From: Prochlorococcus sp. AG-418-C09
GTDB lineage: Bacteria > Cyanobacteriota > Cyanobacteriia > PCC-6307 > Cyanobiaceae
Direction: 5' to 3'
Length of the DNA: 64,000 bases
Assembly (NCBI GenBank): GCA_003214355.1
Contig: QCLS01000002.1
Location: 124,001 to 188,000, forward strand
Shown here: positions 8,774-18,149 of the stretch, piece after piece
Layout of the letters: each line of letters starts with the position of its first letter
How positions within the stretch are numbered: position 1 is the first letter of the stretch
Position numbers and translations under genes: made by a program
Notes under the pieces: model-generated
Databases searched by the model: none
Told to the model about the DNA's origin: nothing
What the model saw: the letters and a program-made list of their open reading frames with translations, nothing else

Positions 8774-10042
8774 ATGAGTTTCCTCAACAAACTTAATGAA
8801 AGCGACCCAATAATTTCAAAACTTATTGATTCAGAAAAGAATCGTCAGCAAACTCACCTTGAGTTAATCGCAAGTGAAAATTTTGCTTCATTAGCAGTTA
8901 TGGAAGCTCAAGGTTCCGTACTTACAAATAAATACGCTGAAGGATTACCTCAAAAGAGATACTATGGCGGTTGTGAATTTGTTGATCAAATAGAAGAACT
9001 CGCTATTGATAGGGCAAAACAATTATTTGGTGCAGAATGGGCAAATGTTCAACCACATAGTGGTGCACAAGCGAATTCAGCAGTTTTTCTGAGCTTACTA
9101 AATCCTGGTGATTCCATAATGGGGATGGATCTCTCTCACGGTGGTCATTTAACTCATGGTTCTCCTGTAAACATGAGCGGTAAATGGTTTAATGCATATC
9201 ATTATGGAGTTGATAAAGACAGCAATCTCTTAGACTTCAATAAGATTAGAGATGAAGCTATAGAAAAAAAGCCAAAACTTATTATTTGTGGATATTCCGC
9301 TTATCCAAGAAAGATAGATTTTAAAGCATTTAGAGAAATTGCAGATGAGGTAGGAGCGTTTCTTATGGCTGATATTGCTCATATTGCTGGTTTAGTAGCA
9401 AGTAAGCTTCACCCTAATCCCATCCCATACTGTGATGTTGTTACTACGACCACTCATAAAACATTGAGAGGCCCAAGAGGCGGTTTAATATTATGTAACG
9501 ATAAAGATTTAGGGAAGAAATTTGATAAATCTGTTTTTCCTGGAACTCAAGGTGGTCCTTTAGAGCATGTTATTGCGGCAAAAGCGGTAGCTTTTGGAGA
9601 GGCCCTTCAACCTAACTTTGTTAATTACTCCAAACAAATCATAAAGAATGCAAAAGTTTTAGCATCTACTCTAATAAGCAGGGGTGTAAATGTCGTTAGC
9701 GGTGGGACTGATAATCATATTGTTCTTTTAGATTTAAGAAGTATAAAAATGACAGGGAAAGTAGCAGATTTACTTGTAAGTGAAATTAACATAACCGCTA
9801 ACAAAAACACTGTACCTTTTGATCCTGAATCCCCATTCGTGACAAGTGGATTAAGACTAGGAACAGCCGCCTTAACAACTAGGGGTTTTAATACAGATGC
9901 TTTTATTGAAATCGGAGAAATAATTTCTGATAGATTACTTAATCCTAATGACTTATCAATTGAAAAATCATGCAAAGAGAGAGTTCTAAATTTATGTAAT
10001 AAATTCCCACTATATGAAGAACAACTTGAACCATCAATTTAA
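8774..10042 (+). CDS. glyA: serine hydroxymethyltransferase GlyA
   Basis: GlyA is a PLP enzyme that interconverts serine and glycine, loading one-carbon units onto tetrahydrofolate. The 422 residues are of usual length. The PLP-lysine signature [16 protein letters not shown] is present, with Lys in [10 protein letters not shown]. Other conserved elements are ASENFAS near residue 35, NKYAEG and [10 protein letters not shown], and [11 protein letters not shown] before the PLP lysine. The gene starts a plus-strand run: the cinA start lies inside its last codons, then leuC and leuD follow closely. The products supply formyl-folate for PurH earlier in the window. Confidence 0.97.
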   Translation: MSFLNKLNESDPIISKLIDSEKNRQQTHLELIASENFASLAVMEAQGSVLTNKYAEGLPQKRYYGGCEFVDQIEELAIDRAKQLFGAEWANVQPHSGAQANSAVFLSLLNPGDSIMGMDLSHGGHLTHGSPVNMSGKWFNAYHYGVDKDSNLLDFNKIRDEAIEKKPKLIICGYSAYPRKIDFKAFREIADEVGAFLMADIAHIAGLVASKLHPNPIPYCDVVTTTTHKTLRGPRGGLILCNDKDLGKKFDKSVFPGTQGGPLEHVIAAKAVAFGEALQPNFVNYSKQIIKNAKVLASTLISRGVNVVSGGTDNHIVLLDLRSIKMTGKVADLLVSEINITANKNTVPFDPESPFVTSGLRLGTAALTTRGFNTDAFIEIGEIISDRLLNPNDLSIEKSCKERVLNLCNKFPLYEEQLEPSI

Positions 10043-11312
10043 TCAAAAAAGAGACCACAATGTTGAGATCCTATCTATTGGAACAGAGCTATTACTCGGC
10101 AACATAATTAACACAAACTCTCAATGGATAGCAGAAGAATTATCTCTTTTGGGCATTAATCATTATCAACAAACTACTATTGGCGATAACCTCAATAGAA
10201 TTTGTGAAGTCATAAAAGAAAGTTCATCAAGATGCAATTTATTAATTACCACAGGTGGATTAGGTCCTACGCCTGATGATTTAACTACACAGGCAGTTGC
10301 TTCTGCATTTGATGCAGATTTGTTAGAGAGAGAATATTTATGGGATGAAATAGTAATGAAACTATCAAATAAAACCTCTAATATCAATATTTCCAGTTTA
10401 AAAAAACAGTGTATGTTTCCTAAGGATGCTGAAATTATTAATAATCCCAGAGGTACTGCCCCTGGAATGATTTGGCAACCTAAAAAAGGTTTTACAATTA
10501 TGACTTTTCCAGGTGTGCCTAGTGAATTAAAAGAAATGTGGAATGAGACTGCACAAAAATATATAAAGAAAAACTTTTCAGACTCAAGTATATTTTTTTC
10601 GAATACCATCAAATTTACTGGTATTGGAGAATCATCTTTATCAGAAAGGATTGTTCATCTCTTGAAATCAGAGAATCCGACCGTTGCACCATATGCAAAT
10701 TTAGGTGAGGTTAAGCTAAGAATCACAGCAAAGGCAAAAAATAAACTCGAGGCTCAGAAAATAATTAGACCAGTGAAAGATAAGTTAAAACAAGAATTTC
10801 CCACACAAATTTTTGGAGAGAATGGCGATACCTTAGCGTCTGTAATAGTTGGTGAATTGATTAGAAGAAAGCAATCTATAGTTTTTGCTGAGTCATGTAC
10901 GGGTGGATTACTATCTTCCACAATCACCTCAATACCTGGTAGTTCTGCAGTATTCAATGGTAGTGTTGTTGCCTACAGTAATGCTATTAAAAACAGCCTA
11001 TTGAATGTATCAATGGATCTTCTTGATAAATATGGAGCAGTATCTGATCAAGTAGTAGAAGCTATGGCTATTGGTGCCAAGAGAAATTTAAATGCTAATT
11101 GGGCGATTGCCACTAGTGGTATTGCGGGACCCAGCGGAGCTACCAAAGAGAAGCCCGTTGGACTAATTCATTTTGCAATTGCTGGCCCAGACAAAACTTA
11201 TAAATTCAAGAAAAAATATAATTCCATCAGAAATAGAAACGAAATTCAGAGACTAAGTGTAAATGACTGTTTAAACAATATAAGATTAATCTTATTATCA
11301 ACAAAGTACTAA
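10014..11312 (+). CDS. cinA: CinA-like protein / NMN amidohydrolase domain
   Basis: This is a two-domain CinA protein of 432 residues. The N-terminal MoaB/MogA-like domain starts at [14 protein letters not shown] and contains [13 protein letters not shown]. The C-terminal PncC domain, known for nicotinamide-mononucleotide deamidase activity, contains [24 protein letters not shown] and [10 protein letters not shown]. The combination is the standard CinA architecture, tied to pyridine-nucleotide salvage and, by name only, to competence. The chosen ATG lies 29 nt inside glyA; the conserved domain begins only about 16 residues later and no other ATG precedes it, so translation is probably coupled to glyA. 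An in-frame TTG at 10026 is an alternative. Confidence 0.93.
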   Translation: MKNNLNHQFNQKRDHNVEILSIGTELLLGNIINTNSQWIAEELSLLGINHYQQTTIGDNLNRICEVIKESSSRCNLLITTGGLGPTPDDLTTQAVASAFDADLLEREYLWDEIVMKLSNKTSNINISSLKKQCMFPKDAEIINNPRGTAPGMIWQPKKGFTIMTFPGVPSELKEMWNETAQKYIKKNFSDSSIFFSNTIKFTGIGESSLSERIVHLLKSENPTVAPYANLGEVKLRITAKAKNKLEAQKIIRPVKDKLKQEFPTQIFGENGDTLASVIVGELIRRKQSIVFAESCTGGLLSSTITSIPGSSAVFNGSVVAYSNAIKNSLLNVSMDLLDKYGAVSDQVVEAMAIGAKRNLNANWAIATSGIAGPSGATKEKPVGLIHFAIAGPDKTYKFKKKYNSIRNRNEIQRLSVNDCLNNIRLILLSTKY

Positions 11313-11322
11313 AAGTTTTCAA

Positions 11323-12732
11323 TTGAGTAAAGACACCTTATTTGATAAAGTTTGGGATTTGCATAAAGTTGCAGATCTTCCTGGTGGCTCTTCTCAGATT
11401 CTTATCGGATTACATCTAATACATGAAGTCACTAGTCCGCAAGCATTTGGAGCTTTGAGAGATAAGAATTTAAGAGTTAGATTTCCCTCTAGAACTGTTG
11501 CGACTGTAGATCATATTGTTCCTACGGACAATCAAAGTAGGCCTTTTAAGGATAATCTTGCAGAACAAATGATTGATACTTTGGAGAAAAATTGCCAATA
11601 CAATCAAATCAAGTTTTTTAATATAGGTAGCGGTAATCAAGGAATTGTTCATGTTGTAGCGCCAGAGCTTGGCCTCACACAACCAGGTATGACAATAGCT
11701 TGTGGTGATTCACATACATCTACTCATGGCGCTTTTGGGTCTATAGCCTTCGGGATTGGGACCAGTCAAGTAAGAGATGTACTTGCTAGCCAGACTTTAA
11801 TAATGAACAAACTTAAAGTTAGAAAGATACTATGCAAAGAAAAGTTATCAGCAGGTGTTTTTGCAAAAGATTTAGTTCTTCATATCATTAACAAACTAGG
11901 AGTAAAAGCTGGAGTTGGTTTTGCATATGAATTTACTGGACCAGCAGTAAGTGCTTTATCTATGGAAGAAAGAATGACAATATGCAATATGTCTATCGAA
12001 GGGGGAGCAAGATGTGGTTATGTAAATCCTGACGCAAAAACATTTAATTACATTAAAGGGAAAGAATTTGCGCCATCTGAAGAAAACTGGAGTAAAGCAG
12101 TTAATTGGTGGAAAAGTTTAGTGAGTGATGATAAAGCCGTTTATGATGACTTAATTGAAATCGACGCATCAAAAGTTGAACCTACTGTGACATGGGGGAT
12201 AACACCAGGTCAAAGCATTGGCATTAATGAGAGGATTCCAGAATTGAGCGATATTGACAATGCTGATAAGTCCATAGCAGGAGAGGCTTATGAATACATG
12301 GGATTCAATCCCGGTCAAAAAATAAAAGGAATCCCAATTGATGTCTGTTTTATTGGTAGCTGTACAAACGGTAGGCTTAGTGATTTACAAATAGCCGCAA
12401 AAATAGTGAGGCATAATAAAGTTGCACCAAACATAAAGGCTTTTGTTGTCCCTGGTTCAGAGAAGGTCGCAAAAGAGGCAAAAAGTGAAGGTCTTGATAA
12501 AATCTTCAAAGAATCTGGATTCCAATGGAGAGAGCCTGGATGTTCAATGTGTTTAGCAATGAACTCTGATAAGTTAATAGGAGACCAAATCAGTGCTAGT
12601 TCAAGCAATAGAAATTTTAAAGGTAGGCAAGGATCACCAAATGGAAGAACCCTATTAATGAGCCCTGCGATGGTTGCTGCTGCTGCAATTACAGGGAAAG
12701 TAAGTGATGCGAGAGAATTCCTAAAACAATGA
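11323..12732 (+). CDS. leuC: 3-isopropylmalate dehydratase large subunit LeuC
   Basis: With LeuD, LeuC isomerises 2-isopropylmalate to 3-isopropylmalate in leucine synthesis through a [4Fe-4S] cluster. The 469 residues are of usual length. Cluster ligands are visible as [13 protein letters not shown] and the CxxC in [11 protein letters not shown]. The aconitase-family motifs VDHIVPTD and [13 protein letters not shown] are also present. The start is a TTG at 11323 ([12 protein letters not shown]), chosen because the family N-terminus [10 protein letters not shown] follows directly. It lies 10 nt after cinA and overlaps leuD by 4 nt (ATGA), a coupled arrangement for the two subunits. Confidence 0.97.
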   Translation: MSKDTLFDKVWDLHKVADLPGGSSQILIGLHLIHEVTSPQAFGALRDKNLRVRFPSRTVATVDHIVPTDNQSRPFKDNLAEQMIDTLEKNCQYNQIKFFNIGSGNQGIVHVVAPELGLTQPGMTIACGDSHTSTHGAFGSIAFGIGTSQVRDVLASQTLIMNKLKVRKILCKEKLSAGVFAKDLVLHIINKLGVKAGVGFAYEFTGPAVSALSMEERMTICNMSIEGGARCGYVNPDAKTFNYIKGKEFAPSEENWSKAVNWWKSLVSDDKAVYDDLIEIDASKVEPTVTWGITPGQSIGINERIPELSDIDNADKSIAGEAYEYMGFNPGQKIKGIPIDVCFIGSCTNGRLSDLQIAAKIVRHNKVAPNIKAFVVPGSEKVAKEAKSEGLDKIFKESGFQWREPGCSMCLAMNSDKLIGDQISASSSNRNFKGRQGSPNGRTLLMSPAMVAAAAITGKVSDAREFLKQ

Positions 12733-13337
12733 AATTTAATCTTAATTTACCTAAAGGACCAATAGAAAGAATACAAGGAAAATGTATATCATTGATTGGC
12801 GATGATATAGATACGGATAGAATAATACCTGCTAGATTTCTTAAATGTGTTGATTTTAATTCTCTAGGAGATTCGGTTTTTGCAGATGATAGAAACAACA
12901 GCAATATTGTGCATCCCTTTGACTTAGAAAAGAATCAAGAGGCATCTATATTAATTGTTAATAGTAATTTTGGATGTGGTTCGAGCAGAGAGCATGCCCC
13001 TCAAGCATTGATGAGATGGGGTATTAGAGCAATTATTGGAGAAAGTTTTGCTGAAATCTTTTACAGCAACTGTATAGCTATCGGCATTCCATGTTTTACT
13101 CTAACAAAGGATTCAGTTAAGCATATTCAAGATAAATCTCAGAATTATGATTTATTTTTTGAAATTAATATTCAGAAAGCATTGGCAAAAAATAGTGAGT
13201 TTACATTATCACTAAATTTAAAAGAATCTTCAAGGCAAATGTTCCTAAATGGCGAATGGGATGCCACTACCACCTTACTAAATAATATAGAACTCATTAA
13301 AGAGAAAATTGATCAATTACCTTATGTAAATTTTTAA
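12729..13337 (+). CDS. leuD: 3-isopropylmalate dehydratase small subunit LeuD
   Basis: LeuD is the swivel-domain partner of LeuC. The 202 residues include the substrate-binding loop [15 protein letters not shown] and [14 protein letters not shown], both diagnostic, and the early [15 protein letters not shown] segment. The start codon overlaps the leuC stop by 4 nt, so stoichiometric translation is likely. The gene closes the glyA-cinA-leuC-leuD run; the next 200 bp (13338-13539) are non-coding, with no clear terminator hairpin that I can see. Confidence 0.96.
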   Translation: MKFNLNLPKGPIERIQGKCISLIGDDIDTDRIIPARFLKCVDFNSLGDSVFADDRNNSNIVHPFDLEKNQEASILIVNSNFGCGSSREHAPQALMRWGIRAIIGESFAEIFYSNCIAIGIPCFTLTKDSVKHIQDKSQNYDLFFEINIQKALAKNSEFTLSLNLKESSRQMFLNGEWDATTTLLNNIELIKEKIDQLPYVNF

Positions 13338-13539
13338 CAAACTGTGTTGAATTATATAAAGTAAAAATATAATTAATAATTTGACTGGTTATTTAAATAT
13401 TTTAGGTGGAAATTATTAGGTGTATTGATTACCAGTAAATATTTTGGATAATGACTTCAATCCACATTAATCAAAGATGTTCAAGACAAAACCATTTTTG
13501 AAAATTAACAATCTTTTCTTTCAGCTTAATAATTTTTTA

Positions 13540-13668
13540 TTAATCTTGTGGACTTTCTAAATCTTTTCTATTAGGTGTTCTTGTTGGGTCACTAGCTAAA
13601 AAGCCAAATAGAAAGATGCCAACAAAGAAGAAAACAATAGTGTAAACGGAAATTTTAAGTGCAAGCAT
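13540..13668 (-). CDS. psbI: photosystem II reaction center protein I (PsbI)
   Basis: This 42-residue, single-helix thylakoid protein associates with D1 in the photosystem II core. It reads [15 protein letters not shown], then [18 protein letters not shown]; the SDPTR-P-RKDLE tail is the PsbI signature. The open frame extends 29 codons further upstream to 13755, but PsbI always begins at the M-L-x-L-K segment, so the ATG at 13666-13668 is taken as the start. It precedes (on the plus map) psbN and psbH, making a small PSII cluster. psbI and psbN are on the same strand with 132 bp between them. Confidence 0.93.
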
Positions 13669-13800
13669 GAGATTTGATAATTGCTGAACAGAATTTATTT
13701 TATTAAATTTATATTTAATTGAAGGGAAAAAGGGAGTTTTCTTTATTTTTGGCAAATTTTGAAATACTTTCGTTCATAGAAATATCTCAAGAAGTGCATA

Positions 13801-13953
13801 CTAATCATCATGATCATCCCAAGGATCAGTTAACTTTGCGGATCTAGGACCGAATGCTGTCCACAATCCAAATCCAGTTAAAGCAAGAAGAATTGCTAAT
13901 AAAGTAACAGCTACTGAAACTGCTGGATCTGGGGCTGATGATAAAGTTTGCAT
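13801..13953 (-). CDS. psbN: PsbN protein
   Basis: This 50-residue protein is encoded on the strand opposite psbH, the arrangement known from cyanobacteria and chloroplasts. It has an N-terminal helix (VAVTLLAILLALTGFGLW) followed by TAFGPRSAKLTDPWDDHDD, matching the PsbN TAFGPPS-x-x-L-x-DPF-x-x-H-E-D tail. PsbN is not a stable PSII subunit; in plants it helps assemble the reaction center. The start ATG (13951-13953) is 83 bp from psbH, so the two promoters share that gap. It is short enough to be missed by automated gene finders. Confidence 0.93.
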   Translation of the reverse strand: MQTLSSAPDPAVSVAVTLLAILLALTGFGLWTAFGPRSAKLTDPWDDHDD

Positions 13954-14036
13954 CAATTTTGATAGGTTTGTAAACAATTTATGTATAACATCTAATACAA
14001 TAGCGAAATAATATTGAATTTAGGTACTTTTTTACT

Positions 14037-14237
14037 ATGGGACAAAAAACTGCACTAGGGAGTTTGCTCAAAGCTATTGGTAATTCTGGCCAAGGGAAAG
14101 TTGTTCCAGGCTGGGGAGCTGTTCCAGTTATGACGATAATAGGTTTATTCCTCTTGGTATTTCTTGTTATTCTGCTACAGATTTATAATCAATCTCTTCT
14201 TTTACAAGGTTTTTCTGTCGACTGGAGCGGCAATTAA
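14037..14237 (+). CDS. psbH: photosystem II 10-kDa phosphoprotein homologue PsbH
   Basis: PsbH is a one-helix thylakoid protein needed for PSII stability and bicarbonate/QB-site function. The 66 residues read [14 protein letters not shown], then [12 protein letters not shown], a hydrophobic helix, and [15 protein letters not shown]. The PGWG-(T/A)-P-x-M and N-x-S-x-x-L motifs are diagnostic. It diverges from psbN, and pth follows after 128 bp of non-coding sequence. Confidence 0.96.
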   Translation: MGQKTALGSLLKAIGNSGQGKVVPGWGAVPVMTIIGLFLLVFLVILLQIYNQSLLLQGFSVDWSGN

Positions 14238-14365
14238 AGGTATTTGAAGAATTAACAAACTAAAGGATAAGACATCCAAATGATGTGTGAAATTTTGTTG
14301 GGAATTAATATTTTCATATAATTATTGAGTATGCTGAATTGTTAGTTTTCTGAACTAGTACATTT

Positions 14366-14968
14366 ATGTCTAGATCTAATGAAAAATTTATTATTGGTTT
14401 AGGCAACCCTGGTGAACAATACATAACCAGTAGGCACAATATTGGATTTATGTTAATGCAAGAAATATCCAACAAATATCAAATCAAGTTTACATCTAAA
14501 AATAAGCTTAAAAGCTTTTATTCTGAATATTCGTCAGAAAATATTCTATATAGATTATTTATGCCAAATACTTATATGAATAATAGTGGTGATGCTATAA
14601 GGGCAATATTAGATTGGTACAAAATAGATATATGTCAGCTGCTAATAATTGTTGATGATATGGATATTCCTTTAGGGAAAATCAGATGTAGAAAGAAGGG
14701 AGGTTCTGGAGGGCATAATGGCTTAAAAAGTATTATTAAACAATTAGGCTCAGAGAATTTTTGGAGAATCAGAATTGGTATCGGAAAACCGACTAATTTG
14801 AACAATAACAAAAATTTAAATACGATCTCTCATGTACTTGGTAATTTAAGAAACGAAGAAAAACTTATTTTAAAAAATATAAATGCAAAGATTATTGAAT
14901 CCATTGAAAAATTGGATGACTATAATGAAGACAAAATAATTTGCGAATTAAATTCGTTTATTCCTTGA
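14366..14968 (+). CDS. pth: peptidyl-tRNA hydrolase
   Basis: Pth frees tRNAs from prematurely released peptidyl-tRNA. The 200 residues contain the family signatures IIGLGNPGEQYITSRHNIGF, with the Asn and catalytic His (HN), FMPNTYMNNSG, and IVDDMDIPLGKIRCRKKG followed by SGGHNGLKSI. All expected catalytic residues (Asn in GNPG, His in RHNIG, Asp in VDDMD) are present. The downstream DUF3146 gene starts 6 nt after the stop, so the two are probably one transcription unit. The synteny with psbH upstream is typical of marine picocyanobacteria. Confidence 0.96.
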   Translation: MSRSNEKFIIGLGNPGEQYITSRHNIGFMLMQEISNKYQIKFTSKNKLKSFYSEYSSENILYRLFMPNTYMNNSGDAIRAILDWYKIDICQLLIIVDDMDIPLGKIRCRKKGGSGGHNGLKSIIKQLGSENFWRIRIGIGKPTNLNNNKNLNTISHVLGNLRNEEKLILKNINAKIIESIEKLDDYNEDKIICELNSFIP

Positions 14969-14974
14969 AAATAA

Positions 14975-15232
14975 ATGAAATCAAAGCCTCAAACCAAAGC
15001 CTATGTATTAGTAAAAGAATATAACTTTTCAAAAAAAGAACTGAAAGGCGAAGTTGAAGCCAGTCAATTTAAATGGAAGTTCACATGGTCATTTGGCAGA
15101 GATAAATTATTTGTTGAACCCCCTTTAGGAAGAGCTTTAATTGAAGATTCATTGCTAAAATTCCTTTTAAGAAAAGATTATGAATTAGAATCGGGCAATG
15201 ATTATGTTTTTACTATTTCCGCCAAGTTTTAG
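14975..15232 (+). CDS. DUF3146-like small protein
   Basis: The 85-residue protein begins MKSKPQTKAYVLVKEYNFSK and contains QFKWKFTWSFGRDKLFVEPPLGRALIEDSL-like segments (FTWSFGRDKL, EPPLGRALIEDSL). The pattern fits the cyanobacterial DUF3146 family as I remember it. No catalytic motif is evident; alternating hydrophobic residues suggest a small beta-rich domain. It follows pth by 6 nt and its last 20 nt overlap the minus-strand RNase H-fold gene. Function unknown. Confidence 0.7.
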   Translation: MKSKPQTKAYVLVKEYNFSKKELKGEVEASQFKWKFTWSFGRDKLFVEPPLGRALIEDSLLKFLLRKDYELESGNDYVFTISAKF

Positions 15233-15647
15233 TATCTATTTTTTTGCAAAAATTATATTTAAATTCTGAATATTTTTCTAATATTACTAAAGCAGAAATC
15301 GCATCTAAATTTAGGTTACTTATAAGAATTCCTTTAGGCAAAATTCTTTTTATTCCCCTCGCAGGGAATATTTCAAAATATCTTTCCCTTGCTAGTAAGG
15401 TTGAGTTACTCTCATCAACAATAAATAACTCTTTGGTCAGAAAACCAAATTGCTTGATATAGATATCACTTGTAGTTCCATTTCCGATAATAACACTCAA
15501 ATCTGAATATTCATTCTGGGCCTGTCGAACATACTTAATGAGAAACCTACTTTCAATAACTAAGGCTTTACAAACTTCTCTCTTGGCAGTATCTGCCACG
15601 ACTAATCCACATTTACATTTACCAGGATCAATTGCCAACAACATCAT
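15213..15647 (-). CDS. RNase H-fold (YqgF/RuvX-like) protein
   Basis: The 144-residue protein starts MMLLAIDPGKCKCGLVVAD, the DPG-x-x-x-x-G motif of RuvC/YqgF-type RNase H folds, with the first acidic residue in IDPG. A second acidic position occurs in VDESNSTLLARERY and a third in LNLDAISALVILEKY. That is the expected order D-E-D for this superfamily. It is distinct from the canonical pre-16S rRNA nuclease YqgF and looks like a cyanobacterial side branch. It may act on structured nucleic acid; the substrate is unknown. The DUF3084 gene ends 3 nt upstream of its start, so the two minus-strand genes are likely an operon. Confidence 0.7.
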   Translation of the reverse strand: MMLLAIDPGKCKCGLVVADTAKREVCKALVIESRFLIKYVRQAQNEYSDLSVIIGNGTTSDIYIKQFGFLTKELFIVDESNSTLLARERYFEIFPARGIKRILPKGILISNLNLDAISALVILEKYSEFKYNFCKKIDTKTWRK

Positions 15648-15650
15648 TGT

Positions 15651-16595
15651 CTAGGGATCGATCTGTGTAAAGGTGATTTCAACTACTATTTTTTGAGCGG
15701 TCTTACTCCTTCTAAGTGAAACAGCCTCAAGATAAATATCTTGATCTTGATTCTTATTGAGAAATTCCTGTAATTCCCTTAACGAATCATTCACTATTAT
15801 TTCATCGACTAATGATCCTCTACTTTTTGCCTCAGCTAAAGTTGAACCCAATAATAAACTAATTTTATTATTAATTTCTTTATTAATAAAATCATCCGAA
15901 GATATAATAATTTTTGATATCGTCTCTCCTTTAGTTACTATGACCTTATTTTCTGTTAACTCGGGAAAAGCATATACATAGCTTTCCCCCTTGAGAACGT
16001 TGCCTCCGGATTTTATGTTTATTACCCAATCTCCCCCTTCGCTTAATGTTTTCTTCAATTCATCAATATGATCTTTTCTGAAACGCAGCAAATCTATTTG
16101 TTCTTCTGAATTAGGTTGAACAATATTCTGTGTTATCAAATTTGCATTTCTAATTATATTTTCAATAACGAGATCTAAATTCTCTTTGTCCGCATTTATC
16201 TCATATATCATGAGTGATTGTCCACTCCTCAGTACAACTTGACCACTTCTTAGTGCAAGAAAATCTCTTTCAAGACGTTGGATTTCATTTTCAAGTTCTG
16301 CGCGTTCTTCTTTTAAAGGAATCAATTCCTGTCTACTTTCTTGTAATTTCCTCTGCAAGTCTCCCAACCTAAAAAGACCAACTCTTAATTGCCTATTAAC
16401 CAAGATCATTAAACTAAGTGAAGAGGCACTTATTAAACTGCCAGTAATAATCGTTATTAATATAGCAGTGCGTTTTGGTCTTAATTTAAAGATACTAAAT
16501 CTTGCTTTACCAATTTTAGTCCCTAATAAATCACCAAAGGTTGATATTAAGCCTCCGAGTAATAAGAGAAAAATAATTAAAAGCCAACCAGACAC
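15651..16595 (-). CDS. DUF3084 family membrane-anchored coiled-coil protein
   Basis: The 314-residue protein opens with one membrane helix (WLLIIFLLLLGGLISTFGD) followed by GTKIGKARFSIFKLRPK and a second helix, TAILITIITGSLISASSLSL. It then has a coiled-coil stretch (about residues 75-115, LQRKLQESRQELIPLKEERA) and a soluble C-terminal domain. This architecture and the G-D-x-x-G-x-x-x-G-K-x-R start match the cyanobacterial DUF3084 family. Role unknown; an envelope-anchored scaffold is plausible. It is co-directional with, and probably co-transcribed with, the RNase H-fold gene downstream; ntcA lies 50 bp upstream on the same strand. Confidence 0.8.
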   Translation of the reverse strand: MSGWLLIIFLLLLGGLISTFGDLLGTKIGKARFSIFKLRPKRTAILITIITGSLISASSLSLMILVNRQLRVGLFRLGDLQRKLQESRQELIPLKEERAELENEIQRLERDFLALRSGQVVLRSGQSLMIYEINADKENLDLVIENIIRNANLITQNIVQPNSEEQIDLLRFRKDHIDELKKTLSEGGDWVINIKSGGNVLKGESYVYAFPELTENKVIVTKGETISKIIISSDDFINKEINNKISLLLGSTLAEAKSRGSLVDEIIVNDSLRELQEFLNKNQDQDIYLEAVSLRRSKTAQKIVVEITFTQIDP

Positions 16596-16645
16596 AATAT
16601 TTAAGTTTTATCTTTCCCCCATAATAATGAATTAGTAATTATGGT

Positions 16646-17380
16646 TCAATTAAATCTTTTTGCTAAAGCTATTGGATCATAAACTGTAATCTTTTTTCTT
16701 TCTATATTAAGTAAACCAGAATCTTTAAGATCTCCCAGAAGCCTTGTTATTGTGACCCTAGTTGAACCAATCGCTTCCGCAATGGCTTGATGAGAAAGCC
16801 TTAAATCAATCGTAATTCCTTTTTCACTCGCAACTCCAAAGTCTCTACACAAAACCATAAGAAAACTTACAAGCCTAGATGACATATCTCGATGTGTAAG
16901 AGTCTCTATCATGGTTTCAGTCTGCAAAATCCTGCTAGAAAGTCCTTGTAAAAGCAATAAACCAACTGATGCATCAGCCTCAATAGCTCTTAAAACAGAA
17001 TTGGCTGGTGCTGTAATCATTTCCACTCTTGTAAATGCAATTGAATGATAAAATCTGTCAGACTTATGGCCAGTCAAGAGTGATAAAACCCCAAAAAGAC
17101 TATTCTCTCTTAAAAGTGCCACAGTAATTTCTTCCCCTGACTCATAAACTCTTGACAATCTAACTGCTCCTCTTCGAATCAAATAAACTCTCTCAGCAGG
17201 ATCGCCTGGAAAGAAAATAGTTTTTGACCTTTCAACCATTTCTGTACTAGCCCCTTCCAAACCCTTAATAACTTCCATCAAAGTTCTATTTATTGGGAAA
17301 CGCTCTCCAACTGTATTTATTGAGTTTTTTCCTCTTTGTTGTGGATTTAAGCGACTAAAACCACTGGAAGCGGGGACCAT
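16646..17380 (-). CDS. ntcA: global nitrogen regulator NtcA
   Basis: NtcA is the CRP/FNR-family activator of cyanobacterial nitrogen-assimilation genes, sensing 2-oxoglutarate with help from PipX. The 244-residue protein has a cyclic-nucleotide-binding-like barrel ([41 protein letters not shown]), a dimerisation helix (about residues 135-165), and a C-terminal helix-turn-helix with [20 protein letters not shown] as recognition region. This last segment is the NtcA signature. A near-consensus NtcA box with correctly spaced -10 lies directly upstream, suggesting autoregulation. amt1, a classical target, lies 11 kb away with an exact box. Confidence 0.98.
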   Translation of the reverse strand: MVPASSGFSRLNPQQRGKNSINTVGERFPINRTLMEVIKGLEGASTEMVERSKTIFFPGDPAERVYLIRRGAVRLSRVYESGEEITVALLRENSLFGVLSLLTGHKSDRFYHSIAFTRVEMITAPANSVLRAIEADASVGLLLLQGLSSRILQTETMIETLTHRDMSSRLVSFLMVLCRDFGVASEKGITIDLRLSHQAIAEAIGSTRVTITRLLGDLKDSGLLNIERKKITVYDPIALAKRFN

Positions 17381-17401
17381 AATTTTTCTGAATATAAAAA
17401 A

Positions 17402-17443
17402 AAGTTAAAGAGGAAGGTAGAAATTTCTTGTATCAACAGTAAC
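17402..17443 (-). promoter_or_regulatory. ntcA promoter with near-consensus NtcA box
   Basis: On the minus strand, GTTACTGTTGATAC (17443 to 17430) differs from GTA-N8-TAC at one base. Exactly 22 nt after it comes TAACTT (17407 to 17402), which fits the TAN3T -10 element. Box, 22-nt spacing and -10 together reproduce the classical NtcA-activated promoter layout. Transcription would begin roughly 15 nt before the ntcA ATG at 17380. The same box is also upstream of the divergent BtuR-like gene. Confidence 0.7.
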
Positions 17444-17557
17444 CATTTTAGCTTTTTGTATATAAAATTTATTTTTTTAAGTAAAATTACACTATATGCA
17501 GTGTCCTTGAAACCAAATTATACTTTATTTAGTTCACCAACGAATGTTAAAAAATTA

Positions 17558-18145
17558 ATGGTATTAAGTTCGACCCAAGGATATTCAAATAGTCCTAAAA
17601 AGATTAAAGAAATTAATAATGTAAATTCAAAATACAATAATATCAAGGTAATTAGGCATAATGGACAAATACAAATTTATCAGTCAGCCTACAGAGGTTG
17701 TTTCTCAAATATTATTAGAGATTCCCTGAGAAATGCTGCCCTTGGAAGAAAAGTTCTTTTAGCACAAATCATGAAAGGAGGGGTAAAACAAGGAATACAT
17801 AATCCTATTCATCTTTGTGGAAATCTCCTTTGGGTAAGACCCTCGAATTCTTATGATCTATTTCACAAATATGAAATAGAAAAGGACGAGTTAATTTCGA
17901 ATTCGATCAGAGAATCTATCATTGAGGTATGGGAATTCTGTAAAAAACAATTATTATCAGGAGAACAAGATCAGATTATTTTAGATGAAATTTTTATGGC
18001 AGTTGAATTAGGAATTATAAAAGAGAATGATTTGATTTCAACACTTGAAAACAGATTTATCTCGGGAGATGTAATCCTTACTGGTACAACCATTCCAAAA
18101 GAATTACTTCTAATGGCAGATCAAGTTACAGAACTTCGCTCATAA
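17558..18145 (+). CDS. BtuR/CobO-type ATP:corrinoid adenosyltransferase homologue lacking the P-loop
   Basis: The C-terminal half matches BtuR/CobA ATP:corrinoid adenosyltransferases: KVLLAQIMKGG in place of RVGVVQFIKG, DQIILDEIFMAVELGII with the Walker-B-like Asp-Glu, and DVILTGTTIPKELLLMADQVTEL near the end. Where active enzymes carry the G-x-G-K-(S/T)-T nucleotide-binding loop, this protein has YQSAYRGCFSNIIRDS (about residues 41-56), with no glycine-rich loop or P-loop Lys. It is therefore probably not a working adenosyltransferase. I take the ATG at 17558; the frame stays open back to a TTG at 17456, but that stretch overlaps the ntcA promoter. dcd starts 4 nt after its stop. Confidence 0.75.
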   Translation: MVLSSTQGYSNSPKKIKEINNVNSKYNNIKVIRHNGQIQIYQSAYRGCFSNIIRDSLRNAALGRKVLLAQIMKGGVKQGIHNPIHLCGNLLWVRPSNSYDLFHKYEIEKDELISNSIRESIIEVWEFCKKQLLSGEQDQIILDEIFMAVELGIIKENDLISTLENRFISGDVILTGTTIPKELLLMADQVTELRS

Positions 18146-18149
18146 CATT

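Noticed and set aside
13338-13539. Small RNA or gene in the leuD-psbI gap
   Set aside because: Only a 16-codon frame and no clear hairpin; nothing supportable.
13669-13755. 29-codon N-terminal extension of psbI
   Set aside because: PsbI starts at the M-L-x-L-K segment in all family members known to me; the extension is Lys/Asn/Ile-rich noise.
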